DNA of 64,000 nucleotides, from contig NC_087386.1 in the NCBI RefSeq assembly GCF_963675165.1, forward strand, positions 3,974,169 through 4,038,168. Direction: 5' to 3'. Of this stretch, positions 22,590 through 33,300 are shown one piece after another. A program made the translations under genes and the position numbers. This DNA is from Halichondria panicea. Lineage: Eukaryota > Porifera > Demospongiae > Suberitida > Halichondriidae. Below the pieces are notes generated by a model. The model was given only the letters and a program-made list of their open reading frames with translations, was not told the DNA's origin and did no database searches. The stretch's first letter is position 1; each line of letters begins with the position of its first letter.

Positions 22590-22882
22590 CATTATTATAC
22601 ATCCTTTGATGCAAGGTGTAAAAAGCATCTAAAGCTTAGAAGTTTGTTATGAAAGAGGAAATGTGCACAAAGATGCATGGGTGTCACAATGCCATTTGAT
22701 GACCATTCATGTATGTGTACATAATAATTAATTAATGCGACAATACAACTTTTTAGCATAATACCGGCAGAATATTTTCAGTTCAATACAATCGAATGTA
22801 AACAGTAATAATATTAACGTTCATGCATAATTATACATCTACCTTGGTGGTTCACAGGCTGATTTTACATGCAGTTATTTTT

Positions 22883-24085
22883 ATGGCCAAGTACGTGAGA
22901 CCCCAAGCATTATTTCTACTGCTCATTGTCCTTGCTGTCATTGACTGGTCACAGGCTAGTAAAAATCAGGTGAGTCAAAGTGGTTGATTTTAACTGTTGG
23001 CGGCTCCTTAAGCTCATGATTGAGATCTAATAGTCTTCACTTTGCTTGACTCACTGTGTATACATCAATTCACAGATTAAGGAGACATTGATTTCACTGG
23101 ACCAGGTACAGAATGTACACCATCATCAAAAGAGAGCAAATTCTGACAAAGACGATGACAATAATCTGCGCACAGTAAGTGGGTGTGACATAATTATTAA
23201 TAGTACGCATATTAGATCTACAAAAATTATATCTAACTACAGCCATGTGTAAAGCATATTAGTGGGAAGAAAGTTTGGTGGACAAAAAATTTGGGGATTG
23301 TGGCTTGAAACTAGCTTTCATGCACATGTATAAACTTTATGTTCAGTATAATAATTATGTGTATACGCATGTAATCTTGTTTCAAGCTCATGCACACCCT
23401 GTGCATACACAACACGCAGAGTCTCATCATCGTCTTCACCCTTGGAATAACAATAGGACTCTTGCTCATCATGACTATCTGTGCTGTTTGTATGCTGCAC
23501 AGAGCTCGCTATGGGAGATTCTGCTGCTTGGAAGCGGTAAGATTATAGATCCTGCAGGCATGTGAACGATATCCGACAATCTGTTTGATTATTGCAGAAA
23601 ATAAGGTATCCTCGGCAAGCTCTTAACTTTGAATCTGATCGGTGAGTTGTACATGAGCTTATCAATTTTGCTTAATTCTTTTTTGGGTTACCAATCCACG
23701 AGCGCATCAAGTAACTGTGTTTTACCCTTAACGCGGAAACAATGTATATATATATATAGTAGTGAAGAAGAAACTGAGCTGACTGGACCTCCACAGTACG
23801 ATGCTACATACTTGGTCAACGAGTCACCACCAGTGTATGAAGACGCACTGCAAGACATAGTGATTGCAGCCGGTAAGAATGAAGTTTTTAATTCCCTAGC
23901 TGACATAATGAGCTATTCACTGCTTATTTTTAGGTATTGACACAAGTGAAATTGAACTTCCTCCATATCCATTGAGCCAGTCCAACAATTCTATTTCATC
24001 TGAGACGCAATTGCAAGAAACTGAGAACGAAGAGAGTAGACAAGAGGAAGAGAGTAGACAAGAATACAACAATACTGTTACATAG
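22883..24085 (+). CDS. Single-pass membrane protein with PPxY motifs, copy 1 (intact)
   Basis: Six exons: 22883-22969, 23076-23174, 23420-23536, 23598-23641, 23760-23872, 23934-24085, all in phase, 203 residues. It has an N-terminal signal peptide (ALFLLLIVLAVIDWSQA), a short hydrophilic ectodomain with a His/Asp-rich stretch, a transmembrane helix encoded by its own exon (SLIIVFTLGITIGLLLIMTI), a cysteine pair just inside (RFCCLEA) that may be palmitoylated, and a tail with PPQYDATY and PPVYED plus PPYPL. PPxY motifs bind WW domains, for example of NEDD4-family ubiquitin ligases, so an endosomal adaptor or trafficking role is plausible inference, comparable with small NDFIP/shisa/CYYR-type proteins. 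No named family recognised. Confidence 0.82.
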
Positions 24086-24130
24086 AGACTTTGAAACTGA
24101 AAATGTTGTCAGACATATCATGTACAGCTA

Positions 24131-24316
24131 TGATTCTGGTGGCACATTTATAGCTATACATAATTATAAGAGACAAAACACTGTATAATTATGATCCTCT
24201 CCATTATTTTGCATGTCATTTAATAAGTGGAACTATACGACAGAATCAAGGTGTAATTGACCAGTGCCGTTAAATGTGGTGCTGGCCAGGTTTTCATACA
24301 GTACACAGGTTCTTAA
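24131..24316 (-). repeat. Right arm of the inverted repeat flanking PPxY gene copy 1
   Basis: Reverse complement of 20576-20790: gattctggtggcacatttat, agagacaaaacactg, gatcctctccattattttgc, cgttaaatgtggtgctggcc, and gtacacaggttcttaa. It starts about 45 bp after the stop codon of gene copy 1 and coincides with the edge of homology to gene copy 2. Confidence 0.75.
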
Positions 24317-24563
24317 CCTGAACATGTGTCGGTCCCATGTACTATAGTTAAGCTAATGGAGTGTATCCTGTAAATATGCATACATTCATGTAAGCGGTCA
24401 CATCACTAAGTTAATCCTATAGATACTGCATGGGATTATCACGAGTCTGTACCTGTAACTGCACGAGTGCCTGCAAAAAGCAAGCGTGTTATTGTAATGT
24501 GAGAGCTACTGTATTACTAGCGGATGAAAACCCTTTGCGAATGAGCCAAATTAGCAGAACATT

Positions 24564-25639
24564 ATGGGGGGTGATCAGTGCAAAAACCTCCAGCTCTTTT
24601 TATTTAGTACTAAAATCATTTGCATAGTGAAGTTCTACATACAAATGATGCGCTCTCTCTTATTTGCATGGTGAAGTTCTACATACAAATGATGCGCTCA
24701 CTCTTATTTGCATGGTGAAGTTCTACATACAAATGATGCGCTCACTCTTATTTGCATGGTGAAGTTCTACATACAAATGATACTCTCATTTGCATGGGGA
24801 AGTTCTACAGGAAGTTCTACATACAAATGATACTCTCATCTGCATGGTGAATTTCTACATATAAATGACTCTTATTTGCATGGGGAAGTTCTACATACAA
24901 ATGATACTCTCGCATTTGCATAGTTAATTTGCTAAACTATAGAAACTACTCCCCTTTTCACCTAAGAAAAGGCTTAGGGGAGAGAGTAATCTTTTTTAAC
25001 TCCGTTATTGGACACGCCCACTTATGTGACCAAAAGGGATTGCCACATGAGCGGGCGTGTCCAACACGTAGTTGATATGTTAATTAAAATGTCCGTCTCT
25101 ATATATTATTGTGTCCTCCTTCAATATGCCACTATAAATTTACAGTTGTCCTATAGGGGCATGCGTGAAGAATGTCACGCTCCCACAATGTTAACGTCCT
25201 AACAACTTGCGTGCTACCATGCACTCACGCATGTACTATTTCTGCTGGGATCAAAGCTGAATAAACACCCACACATTATGTAGTTATAGTGGTTTGTTCT
25301 AATTGTATTCCAACCTTCCCTTTTTCATCCGAGCCCTTCCTTATAGATGAAAAAGGGAGTGGTTTCAAATCAATGCAAATATATATGAGAGTGTCATTGT
25401 AAAACTAACAAAGCTTATCATTTGCCATGCAGCGTTATTTGTATGTAGAACTTCTCATTTGTATGTAGAACTTTCATCGTATGTAGAACTTCACCATGCA
25501 AATAAGAGTATCATTTGTATGTAGAACTTCACCATGCAAACAAGAGAGAGCGTGTCATTTGTATGTAGAACTTTACCATGCAAATAATTTTAGTACTAAA
25601 TAAAAAGAACTGGAGGTTTTGGCACTGATCACCCCCCAT
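24564..25639. mobile_element. 1,076-bp foldback transposon with 44-bp tandem repeats in its arms
   Basis: Perfect ends ATGGGGGGTGATCAGTGC and GCACTGATCACCCCCCAT are flanked by the 8-bp direct repeat AGAACATT (24556-24563, 25640-25647). The left arm carries 44-bp units starting GAAGTTCTACATAC at 24629, 24673, 24717 and 24761, then degenerate copies to about 24920. The right arm (about 25425-25625) carries the same units inverted (GTATGTAGAACTTC). The centre holds two smaller palindromic blocks (cacctaagaaaaggcttagg, and gacacgcccac/gtgggcgtgtc-type). No open frame. An 8-bp duplication fits hAT or P-type integration. Confidence 0.85.
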
Positions 25640-25654
25640 AGAACATTATGTAAT

Positions 25655-25816
25655 ATTTAGAACACACCTAGCCAAGATTAAGTGTTTTAATGCGTGCCGA
25701 GGATTGGCTCGAGGTTAACGTAATGCTCGAGGCGGAGCCGAGTGCATTACGTAACCGAGAGCCAATCCAAGGCACTGGCATTAAAGCACGTGGTCTTGGG
25801 TAGGTGTGTTCTAAAT
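25655..25816. repeat. 162-bp foldback palindrome
   Basis: Arms ATTTAGAACACACCTA and TAGGTGTGTTCTAAAT are inverted, continuing inward through ttggctcgaggttaacgtaa-type sequence with a GC-rich GAGGCGGAGCC loop. It lies only 15 bp from the foldback transposon and directly before the recombinase remnant. No clear target duplication. Confidence 0.65.
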
Positions 25817-25908
25817 GTTTTAGTGCTTCACGTGACCACTTGCCGGATTGCTCCGTATACTATGGTTCGAAAAATCAGTATACTGTAGCCATTTTTTTTG
25901 ACAAAAGA

Positions 25909-26520
25909 ATGGCTAGTCGATTTGCTGCACCTGTAAGTGACTCCAAAGAGCTTAAACTGCGTTCTTCTGCAATTCCAGTCAAAACTAATGCGTGTACGGA
26001 GTGGGGTGTTAAACTCTGGGCGGATTGGTCAAGAGCAAGAGCTGTTGAAGTTGACCGAGTAAACCCAACAACACCATTGCTACAAATGCCTGTGCCAGAC
26101 TTTGCATACTGGTTCGGAAAGTTTGTCCTTGAAATTCGCAAGCAAACAGGAACAGAGTACCCTCCAAAGACACTGTGCGGTATTTTGAAAGAAATGAAGT
26201 GTATGATGTCAACCCCTTGAGTCCGCTTGATCCTAGGTTTGGGAACTGTGCTACTACACTGTACCGTCAAGACTTTAGCGACCAGCTAATAAAGGAACGT
26301 ACAGGACATCGCTCGCTTGAAGCTATACATAAATATAAACGAACTGGACCCGACCAGCAATACAAGGTATCGATGGCACTGCTCCCACAAATAGACGGGA
26401 AAGAGAACAAGAAACTGTATGGATGCAGAAACTGTATGGATGCTAATGATGATGATGATGAGTTTATCCCTATGAAGAAAAAGCCCAAAATTAAGCCAGA
26501 AAGACCTCAAAGCCATGTTT
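25909..26520 (+). pseudogene. Crypton-type tyrosine recombinase remnant (internally deleted)
   Basis: One frame (ATG 25909 to 26220) reads MASRFAAPVSDSKELKLRSS and continues through NACTEWGVKLWADWSRARAV to FVLEIRKQTGTEYPPKTLCG, matching the N-terminal part of the DUF3504/Crypton recombinase family (also in KIAA1958, ZMYM and QRICH1-type proteins). After a frame change, 26175-26522 encodes YRQDFSDQLIKERTGHRSLE and AIHKYKRTGP, which carries the (H)xxR-like TGHRS...Y C-terminal catalytic block. The catalytic region expected between these two parts is missing and the frames are discontinuous, so this is a dead, internally deleted copy or an unspliced pair of exons. The tail is acidic then basic (DANDDDDEF, KKKPKIKPE). 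Confidence 0.72.
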
Positions 26521-26924
26521 GAACATTCATCTTTACAAAATTGCACAATCAATATTCAAATGAAGTAATAGTTTGTATGTATGTAATTCCTTTCTGGTGC
26601 TCTTAATTGATATAAAAATAATATTATTATGAAGAAAAAAGTGTGCATTAACTAGTTAAAGCACACTTAAGTGTGCATTATGCTATTTAATGTAGGTGTC
26701 ACATGACCACTTTTGTGCACTGTCATTGGCTAGTGGTCACGTGATCAGCACTAAATATAATTATTACCCTTTGCTATCTGTTCTGGCAAGGATCGTGTGT
26801 CAAATACTCTTCGCAAAAATAAATCGCTAAACCTAAACTTACTAGACGTTATCATAATTATATCAAAACATTAGTAATTCGGTATCTAACATATTCATGT
26901 GGTGATGGTAAGTATATATACTGC

Positions 26925-27110
26925 CATATAGCAGGTATATTTTGAGGGTGTAACCTTTCGCGTAAACAGTTAGAAAGGTTTTCGCGGATTTAATTTTCGT
27001 AGAATAGGTTGCAGCATGCATGCATACGATATTACATTCGTGGGCATAAATGTTCACGGTATATGCTTATGCTTAATCAGCAAAAACTTTTATATCCTCG
27101 AAATGATATT
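26925..27110. mobile_element. MITE of the 'TATAGCGGGTATA...TTCGAGGGTA' family, next to duplication copy 2
   Basis: Blocks atatagcaggtatattttgagggt, ggttttcgcggatttaattttc, gatattacattcgtgggcat, acggtatatgcttatgctta, and ttttatatcctcgaaatgat match the better-preserved copy at 43885-44082 in order. The inner half is shared with 20990-21060 in duplication copy 1, so the duplication breakpoint lies inside or beside this element. Confidence 0.6.
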
Positions 27111-28921
27111 ATTTTTAATAGCTTCTATAATAACAATTATGGTATATGAAGCTTGGTGGATTTTACTCAAGATTTCTGCATGCCGATCATGGTCGAAATC
27201 AGAGTTGTTTTAATAGAATCTACCTACATTGACTCTATAATTATTATGGTTTTGCTTGCCACGGTTGAATAGATACCTATACATTGACTCTGTATTGGGA
27301 GAGCGTCTAAAACTTGTACAATGTGTTCATAAATACAGTGAATACAATGTGTACCATTTGGCCAATGGCTACCCATGACCAATACACATTATTATACATC
27401 CTTTGATGCAAGGTGTAAAAGCATCTAAAGCTTAGAAGTTTGTTATGAAAGAGGAAATGTGCACAAAGATGCATGGGTGTCACAATGCCATTTGATGACC
27501 ATTCATGTATGTGTACATAATAATTAATTAATGCGACAATACAACTTTTTAGCATAATACCGGCAGAATATTTTCAGTTCAATACAATCGAATGTAAACA
27601 GTAATAATATTAACGTTCATGCATAATTATACATCTACCTTGGTGGTTCACAGGCTGATTATACATGCAGTTATTTTTATGGCCAAGTACGTGAGACCCC
27701 AAGCATTATTTCTACTGCTCATTGTCCTTGCTGTCATTGACTGGTCACAGGCTAGTAAAAATCAGGTGAGTCAAAGTGGTTGATTTTAACTCTTTTAGCT
27801 GTTGGCGGCTCCTCATGCTCATGATCGAGGTCTAATAGTCTTCACTTTGCTTGACTCACTGTGTACATCAATTCACAGATTAAGGAGACATTGATTTCAC
27901 TGGACCAGGTACAGAATGTACACCATCATCAAAAGAGAGCAAATTCTGACCAAGACGATGACAATAATCTGCGCACAGTAAGTAGGTGTGACATAGATCT
28001 ATTAGATCTACAAAAATTATATCTAACTACAGCCATGCCAGTGTAAAGCACATAACTAATTAGTGGGAAGAAAGTTTGGGGATTGTGGCTTTAAACTAGC
28101 TTTCATGCACATAAACTTAGTATAATTATGTGTACACGCATGTAATCTTATTTCAAGCTCATGCACACCCTGCATACACAACATGCAGAGTCTCATCATC
28201 GTCTTCACCCTTGGAATAACAATAGGACTCTTGCTCATCATGACTATCTGTGCTGTTTGTATGCTGCACAGAGCTCGCTATGGGAGATTCTGCTGCTTGG
28301 AAGCGGTAAGATTATAGATCCTGCAGGCATGTAAACGATATCCGACAATCTGTTTGATTATTGCAGAAAATAAGGTATCCTCGGCAAGCTCTTAACTTTG
28401 AATCTGATTGGTGAGTTGTAGATGAGCTTATCAATTTTGCTTAATTTTTTTTTGGGTTACCAATCCACGAGCGCATCAAGTATTAAACTGTGTTTTACCC
28501 TTAACGCGGAAAAAATGTATATATATATATTTATATATATACATAGTAGTGAAAAAGAAACTGAGCTGACTGGACCTCCACAGTACGATGCTACATACTT
28601 GGTCAACGAGTCACCACCAGTGTATGAAGACGCACTGCAAGACATATAGTGATTGCAACCGGTAATTAATTCCCTAGCTGACATAATGAGCTATAATAAT
28701 TCACTGCTTTTTTTTAGGTGTTGACACAAGTGAAATTGAACTTCCTCCATATCCATTGGACAGTCCAACAATTCTATTTCATCTGAGACGCAATTGCAAT
28801 TAAGAAACTGAGAACGAAGAGAGTAGACAAGAGGAAGAGAGTAGACAAGAATACAACAATACTGTTACACAGAGACTTTGAAACTGAAAATGTTGTCAGA
28901 AATATCATGTATAGCTCTGAT
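27025..28921 (+). repeat. Segmental duplication, copy 2 (keeps the empty transposon site)
   Basis: Matches 20990-24134 without the 1,271-bp insertion; the uninterrupted site is at about 27386-27400 (acacattattatacatcc). Small indels differ in the introns, including loss of part of the intron between exons 2 and 3. Confidence 0.85.
27679..28649 (+). pseudogene. PPxY membrane-protein gene, copy 2, C-terminally broken
   Basis: Exons 27679-27765, 27879-27977, 28189-28305, 28367-28410 and 28547-28649 match copy 1. In exon 5 a 2-base insertion (gacatatag for gacatag) creates an immediate stop at 28647-28649, and the following donor is changed from GTAAG to GTAAT. The region equivalent to exon 6 (from about 28718) also has a deletion (ccattggacagtcc for ccattgagccagtcc) and an insertion. 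The truncated product would keep the signal peptide, transmembrane helix and both PPxY motifs but lose the last about 50 residues, so it might still work. Most likely a decaying duplicate. Confidence 0.78.
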
Positions 28922-28929
28922 ATTGCCCA

Positions 28930-29778
28930 GTGGAATGGGAGGGATTAAATACGCAATAATATTTGTCCTTGTATATCTACTGCATGTTCAGAATGTAAAA
29001 TTATCAGCTAAACCGTGCAGAGATCCAGCATGAAAAACGCAACAGGCAGATGCATAAATGCCAATTGTCTCGGATTATTAAAAGCTATAGAGCTATTAAT
29101 TAGTAATAGCTTATACACATTAAGATTTATGATGAACATTTTTGCATTAGCCTTTGTAGGCCTCTGGCCATGCGATATAGGTAGACTCTGTCAAAAACAC
29201 TATACCAGGCAGTAATTAATACATACATGTATACTGAATTGTGTTTGCGCTGCAACTTCATGTCCCTATTTTTATCGATTCTGTTGCAGCCGTATCTGTT
29301 TTGCAGCCGTATCTGTTTTGCAGCTCCCCGTTGCACCACAGCATGCAGTGTTGTCAAGCGGAGTTCCCCTGACCTTGTCAAGTGTTAGTACTATAAAGCA
29401 CATTGAGGATAGTATGATATAAAAGCAACAAATCTTGTTGGCCATGAAATTGTCACATTCAGATTGAGTGAGTATCTACGTGCCGCACAGCCATGCATGC
29501 AATGAGCATAAGCCAGAGCCAACCAACTAGCCATAGCTGGGAATGAGCTGAGTGTCCTTTGAGAATCTAACAATGGGTTGAACAATTAAAAATCTGCATG
29601 ACGAGTAATGACTCGCATGTCATAACCACCCTATATACATATAGGCAACATAATTATACTGTTGCCGTTATATACACTCCTGTATACATGCAATCATATG
29701 TAAGTTGAGGATCACAATCAATCTCCTGATAATTAATACAGGCTACAAGAATATAGGGAAACCACATATGAATGATGT
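28930..29778. other. No gene seen between PPxY copy 2 and the Roc/Death gene
   Basis: AT-rich, with a short direct repeat ('gcagccgtatctgttttgca' twice near 29286-29320). This is the 3' flank of the minus-strand Roc/Death gene. Several open frames lack domains. Confidence 0.5.
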
Positions 29779-30350
29779 TTAATGAGTGTCTGCACTTTCT
29801 GAAACGTTAGCTGCTATGTACTTGCACAGTTCGTTGGCTACAACTCCTTTACTTAAGTGAAGTGAGATACTCACTAGTGCTCGAAATGTGGCAGCATAGA
29901 GGTTTCGATCACGCCATTTCCTCAGAGCTTCTCTCATTGCCGACTGAGTACTTTGTCGATAGGCAAGGTCTTTGATGTCAGTTTGCTGACCAGCAGTCAG
30001 TCCTAGTTGGTCGAGATAGTCATCCACATTGTCGAAGCATCCAGCCAGGAGTTGAAGGTCGTGTTCTATGATCTCTGTGTCCAACAGGGTGTCATTGACC
30101 CTAGTCCTCCTCTTCAGATCCTCAATAGTTAAACTACCTCCCAGCTCACCACCTGAGGTGTTAAAATAAATATTCATACATAATGCAAAATACACACACA
30201 CACATTAAAGGCAGTACTGGCTTATAAAACAACGTAGCATTAATTAGTATGCGCAGTCTAACTTGTGTTGGTGAATTTACAGGCTACTTTCGGAGGTGAT
30301 GGAGGCAAAGAGATTTCTGAAAATTTCATTAGAGGAACACCTGCCAGCTC
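29779..30350 (-). CDS. C-terminal exons: proline-rich linker and second Death domain
   Basis: Exons 30281-30350 (ELAGVPLMKFSEISLPPSPP, a linker) and 29779-30152. The last exon contains a full Death-domain pattern: LLAGCFDNVDDYLDQLGLTA, then LAYRQSTQSAMREALRKWRD, then TFRALVSISLHLSKG and VVANELCKYI. Together with the Death-like segment at the end of the previous exon this makes a tandem pair, which suggests homotypic oligomer assembly. Confidence 0.82.
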
Positions 30351-33300
30351 CTGCATGTACAAAAACACATGACTGGAGTTATAAAACATAGTATATAATT
30401 ATATGCATGCATGTAAACGTACTACTTGTCTCACTCACCAGAGGGTTCCTCCCAGCAAATACACTGAGTGGGTCAAGAATTTGTCGAAGAGACTTGTAAC
30501 TGGCATTGTTTTTATCTCTCCAAGCCTTCAGAATACCTTCCAGATTATCACTGCTGCGAAGTGTGGTCAGATCACTTTCTTTAGCAAAGGCTGAGCAGAT
30601 AATGCCTACCAGTTGATGATTCTTGCTCCAAGATGATGAAAGAGCTGAGAGAAATCGATCAGAAACTTTCGTGTTGTGTACTGGGTCGCGTTCATTAAAT
30701 AGAGGCTGAATAATATTCTCACCGAGATCAACGTATACTTCAGCTGTGAGAAGATCAATCAATCGTATATTCTCAGCACCAGTGGTAGATACAACAAATC
30801 CCTCTTGGTTGACGGTCGTAAGTGCAACACAGGTAAGACTGAATATCCTAGTTGATTTTGAAAAATCTAGGGGGTAGGTTACATCATTCGGAGGGAGCAG
30901 GAATTCTCTTGATGTGATAGTAGGGCACAATTCGCGGGCCGTGTCTCTCACTTTATTAAGTACAGTTGATCGCATCTTAAGAGCCTCAACACAGAAATCA
31001 TGTGCTTGAACAAGGACCACCACGTTTTTCTTAGCAACCACCCCGACAAGCACTTTAACCCCCTGTGGAGTACACCAGCAAACACCAGTGGTCCAGACGG
31101 AACATCGACGCTGAATAGCAGGGATAGCATCTACAGCTAATTCAGGAGCAAGGCCAAATGAAAGAGCTATTCTGAGTATGAGAACATGGAGAAATCGAGC
31201 ATCGAAGAAGTCAGTACTCTCTACACAGGACAAGATCCAACAAAAGTGGTAAACGTGGTCACTTAAATGCTCAAACACTGAATCCGGAACTGCCAATCGA
31301 ATCAGAGCTGGGCAAAAGACATAGCCGTCTTCAGAATGTGCAGTGGACTCGCTAGTTGAGGACAGGTGCTCATTGATAAGAACAAGAACTTCACTGTCTT
31401 CAATGGGAACAGCAAGCTCGAGATGGGACAAGAACCCAATCGGAATATCAATATTGAAGTTGGGGAAGTGAGCAGCAAGCTTGGATCGTGGCACTACGCC
31501 AGTGCTGGTGGCGAGGTCGCAATGTTGCTTGAAATCCTTTGGAGCAAACATTGTTCCGTTTATCTCGGCCAAGAGCTTTATTCTGTCAATAACAATAAAG
31601 CTTTTGCCAGGCGATGAGATGTTGTGTAGAAAAAGAATGTGACTGTTGTCACTCAGCTGGATGCAGATCTCAACAAGACGAGGGATGGTTGTTGGAATGA
31701 AAGAAAGAGCATTCTTCTGCTTTACAGTTGTTCGTTGAGAGTTAAGGTCGGATAAAATTTTTCGTTGAAGGTTTTCAAGCATGATAGTAATCTCATTGGA
31801 GTACTTGTCAAGAAGGTAAATCAAAAACATGTGAGAATTGAGGCTCACAGACAACCTGGATCGAATCAAATCACAACTAGTACCTACAGTGCGTCTCAAC
31901 GTCTTCATACCATTAGAATTCGAAAAACGACAATCCATTGAAACAATCTGAACTAAATCAAATGCAGGAAATTTTCCAACTGTGTGAGAGATGACCCGTT
32001 CTTTTCTGCCGATTTCGTCCTTGTCTGACACCAAATCAGCGTGGCTACACACTACAATGAGCGGCGCTTTGCCCTCAATATTGGTACATTGGTTGGCAAC
32101 AATCCCCAACCAGTAGGAGATAGAGTCGATGGTGATGGTGTCATCTCTATGGAGACCGGCTACAGTCACAAAGATAGGGGGACAAGTGTCGACTGCTGAC
32201 TTGATAATGGCGGCATGACTGCTGTAGTAGGCTTCCTGTCCGGCAAAGTCATGAAATTGAACATCTCCATAGAATCGACTCTTGAATATTCGAGGGATGA
32301 TTCCGGCTGTTTTTTGGCTCACTCCCTCAACTTTCCTGGGTTTGATAATGAGATTCACGAATGGGGCGAAAATGGTAGGCTCATGTTCCATTGCTTCTAT
32401 AAGAGTGCTCTTGCCTTCACCACCGTGACCAATGACAAACATTTTTACTGGGTTAATCAGACTATCTTTTGAGAAGACATTCCCTAGAGTCTTGCGATGG
32501 TGAGTATACACATCTTGAGAAGTTGCCCCATTCTTTAGAAGCAGCTGAATGGTTTCACTGTCCTTGGCTAGGGCCAATGGTGTCTGCCCATTGTCATCTT
32601 TGATGTTGGGGTTGCAGTGACAGTCAGTGAGGAGATAGTGAAATATTGCCATGGATTTATGCATCTGAGCTCGCAGCAGTAAGTCATCTGTGTAAAGTAT
32701 GTAGAATGCTTTATTTTCTATGTAGAAGTTTGCCTAAGGGGATGCTAATTACCATAATTATAGTGGTGTTATTTTCGCATGCCAAATTTTCGTATTAGTG
32801 TAGCACTAACTGCATGCTGAGTACTACTATAAACGATTACCCTAGTTAGTTTGAAGGACGTTTAATAGAAGCATTTAAAAAACGGAACTTTTAATGAGGG
32901 CTAGCCTACTGTACATGTAAGGTGGCTCATGTGCTATACGTAGGTACCATAATTATACTCTATTTTATGGTTGACTCACCAGTAACATCCACACTGCACT
33001 CAGTGACAAGGTACTTGATAACACTAAGCTTCTCCTCAAGAACTGCCAGTCCTAGTGCTGTGTCTCCACTCTCGGTTATAGGAGCTGTGAAAAGTAATTA
33101 GGAATGACTATGCATGTACATTCGATCAGGACACACTTACAGTAACAGTCAATATAAAGTTACCATTCTGTTATGTAGTATACCGCTGATACAGAGCAAA
33201 ATAGACACTGAAAGTGCACTCAAGGTACTTACGTTCGTATTATTATACGCTGCATTTACCGCATTATTTATACTAGCTCTGACCACACCCATACTAGTAT

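Larger units (their letters stand above)
20990..24134 (+). repeat. Segmental duplication, copy 1
   Basis: Near-identical to 27025-28921 apart from the 1,271-bp transposon at 21319-22589 and small indels. It covers upstream sequence, all six exons and introns of the PPxY membrane-protein gene, and about 50 bp of 3' flank. The right breakpoint falls where the inverted-repeat arm begins (about 24131). Confidence 0.85.

Noticed and set aside
24600..24930. Regularly spaced 44-bp repeats that superficially recall a CRISPR array
   Set aside because: Units are contiguous with no variable spacers, are mirrored in the opposite arm of a transposon, and the genome is eukaryotic.
27861..28046. A start at 27861 for PPxY copy 2 (MYINSQIKETLIS)
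   Set aside because: It reads intron sequence into exon 2; the signal-peptide exon at 27679-27765 with matching splice sites in both copies is the better start.
32664..32664. Start codon for a separate GTPase gene at 32664 (MHKSMAIFHYLL)
   Set aside because: An acceptor at 32669 joins it in phase to the ankyrin exons and it begins mid-repeat, so it is an internal exon rather than a gene start.
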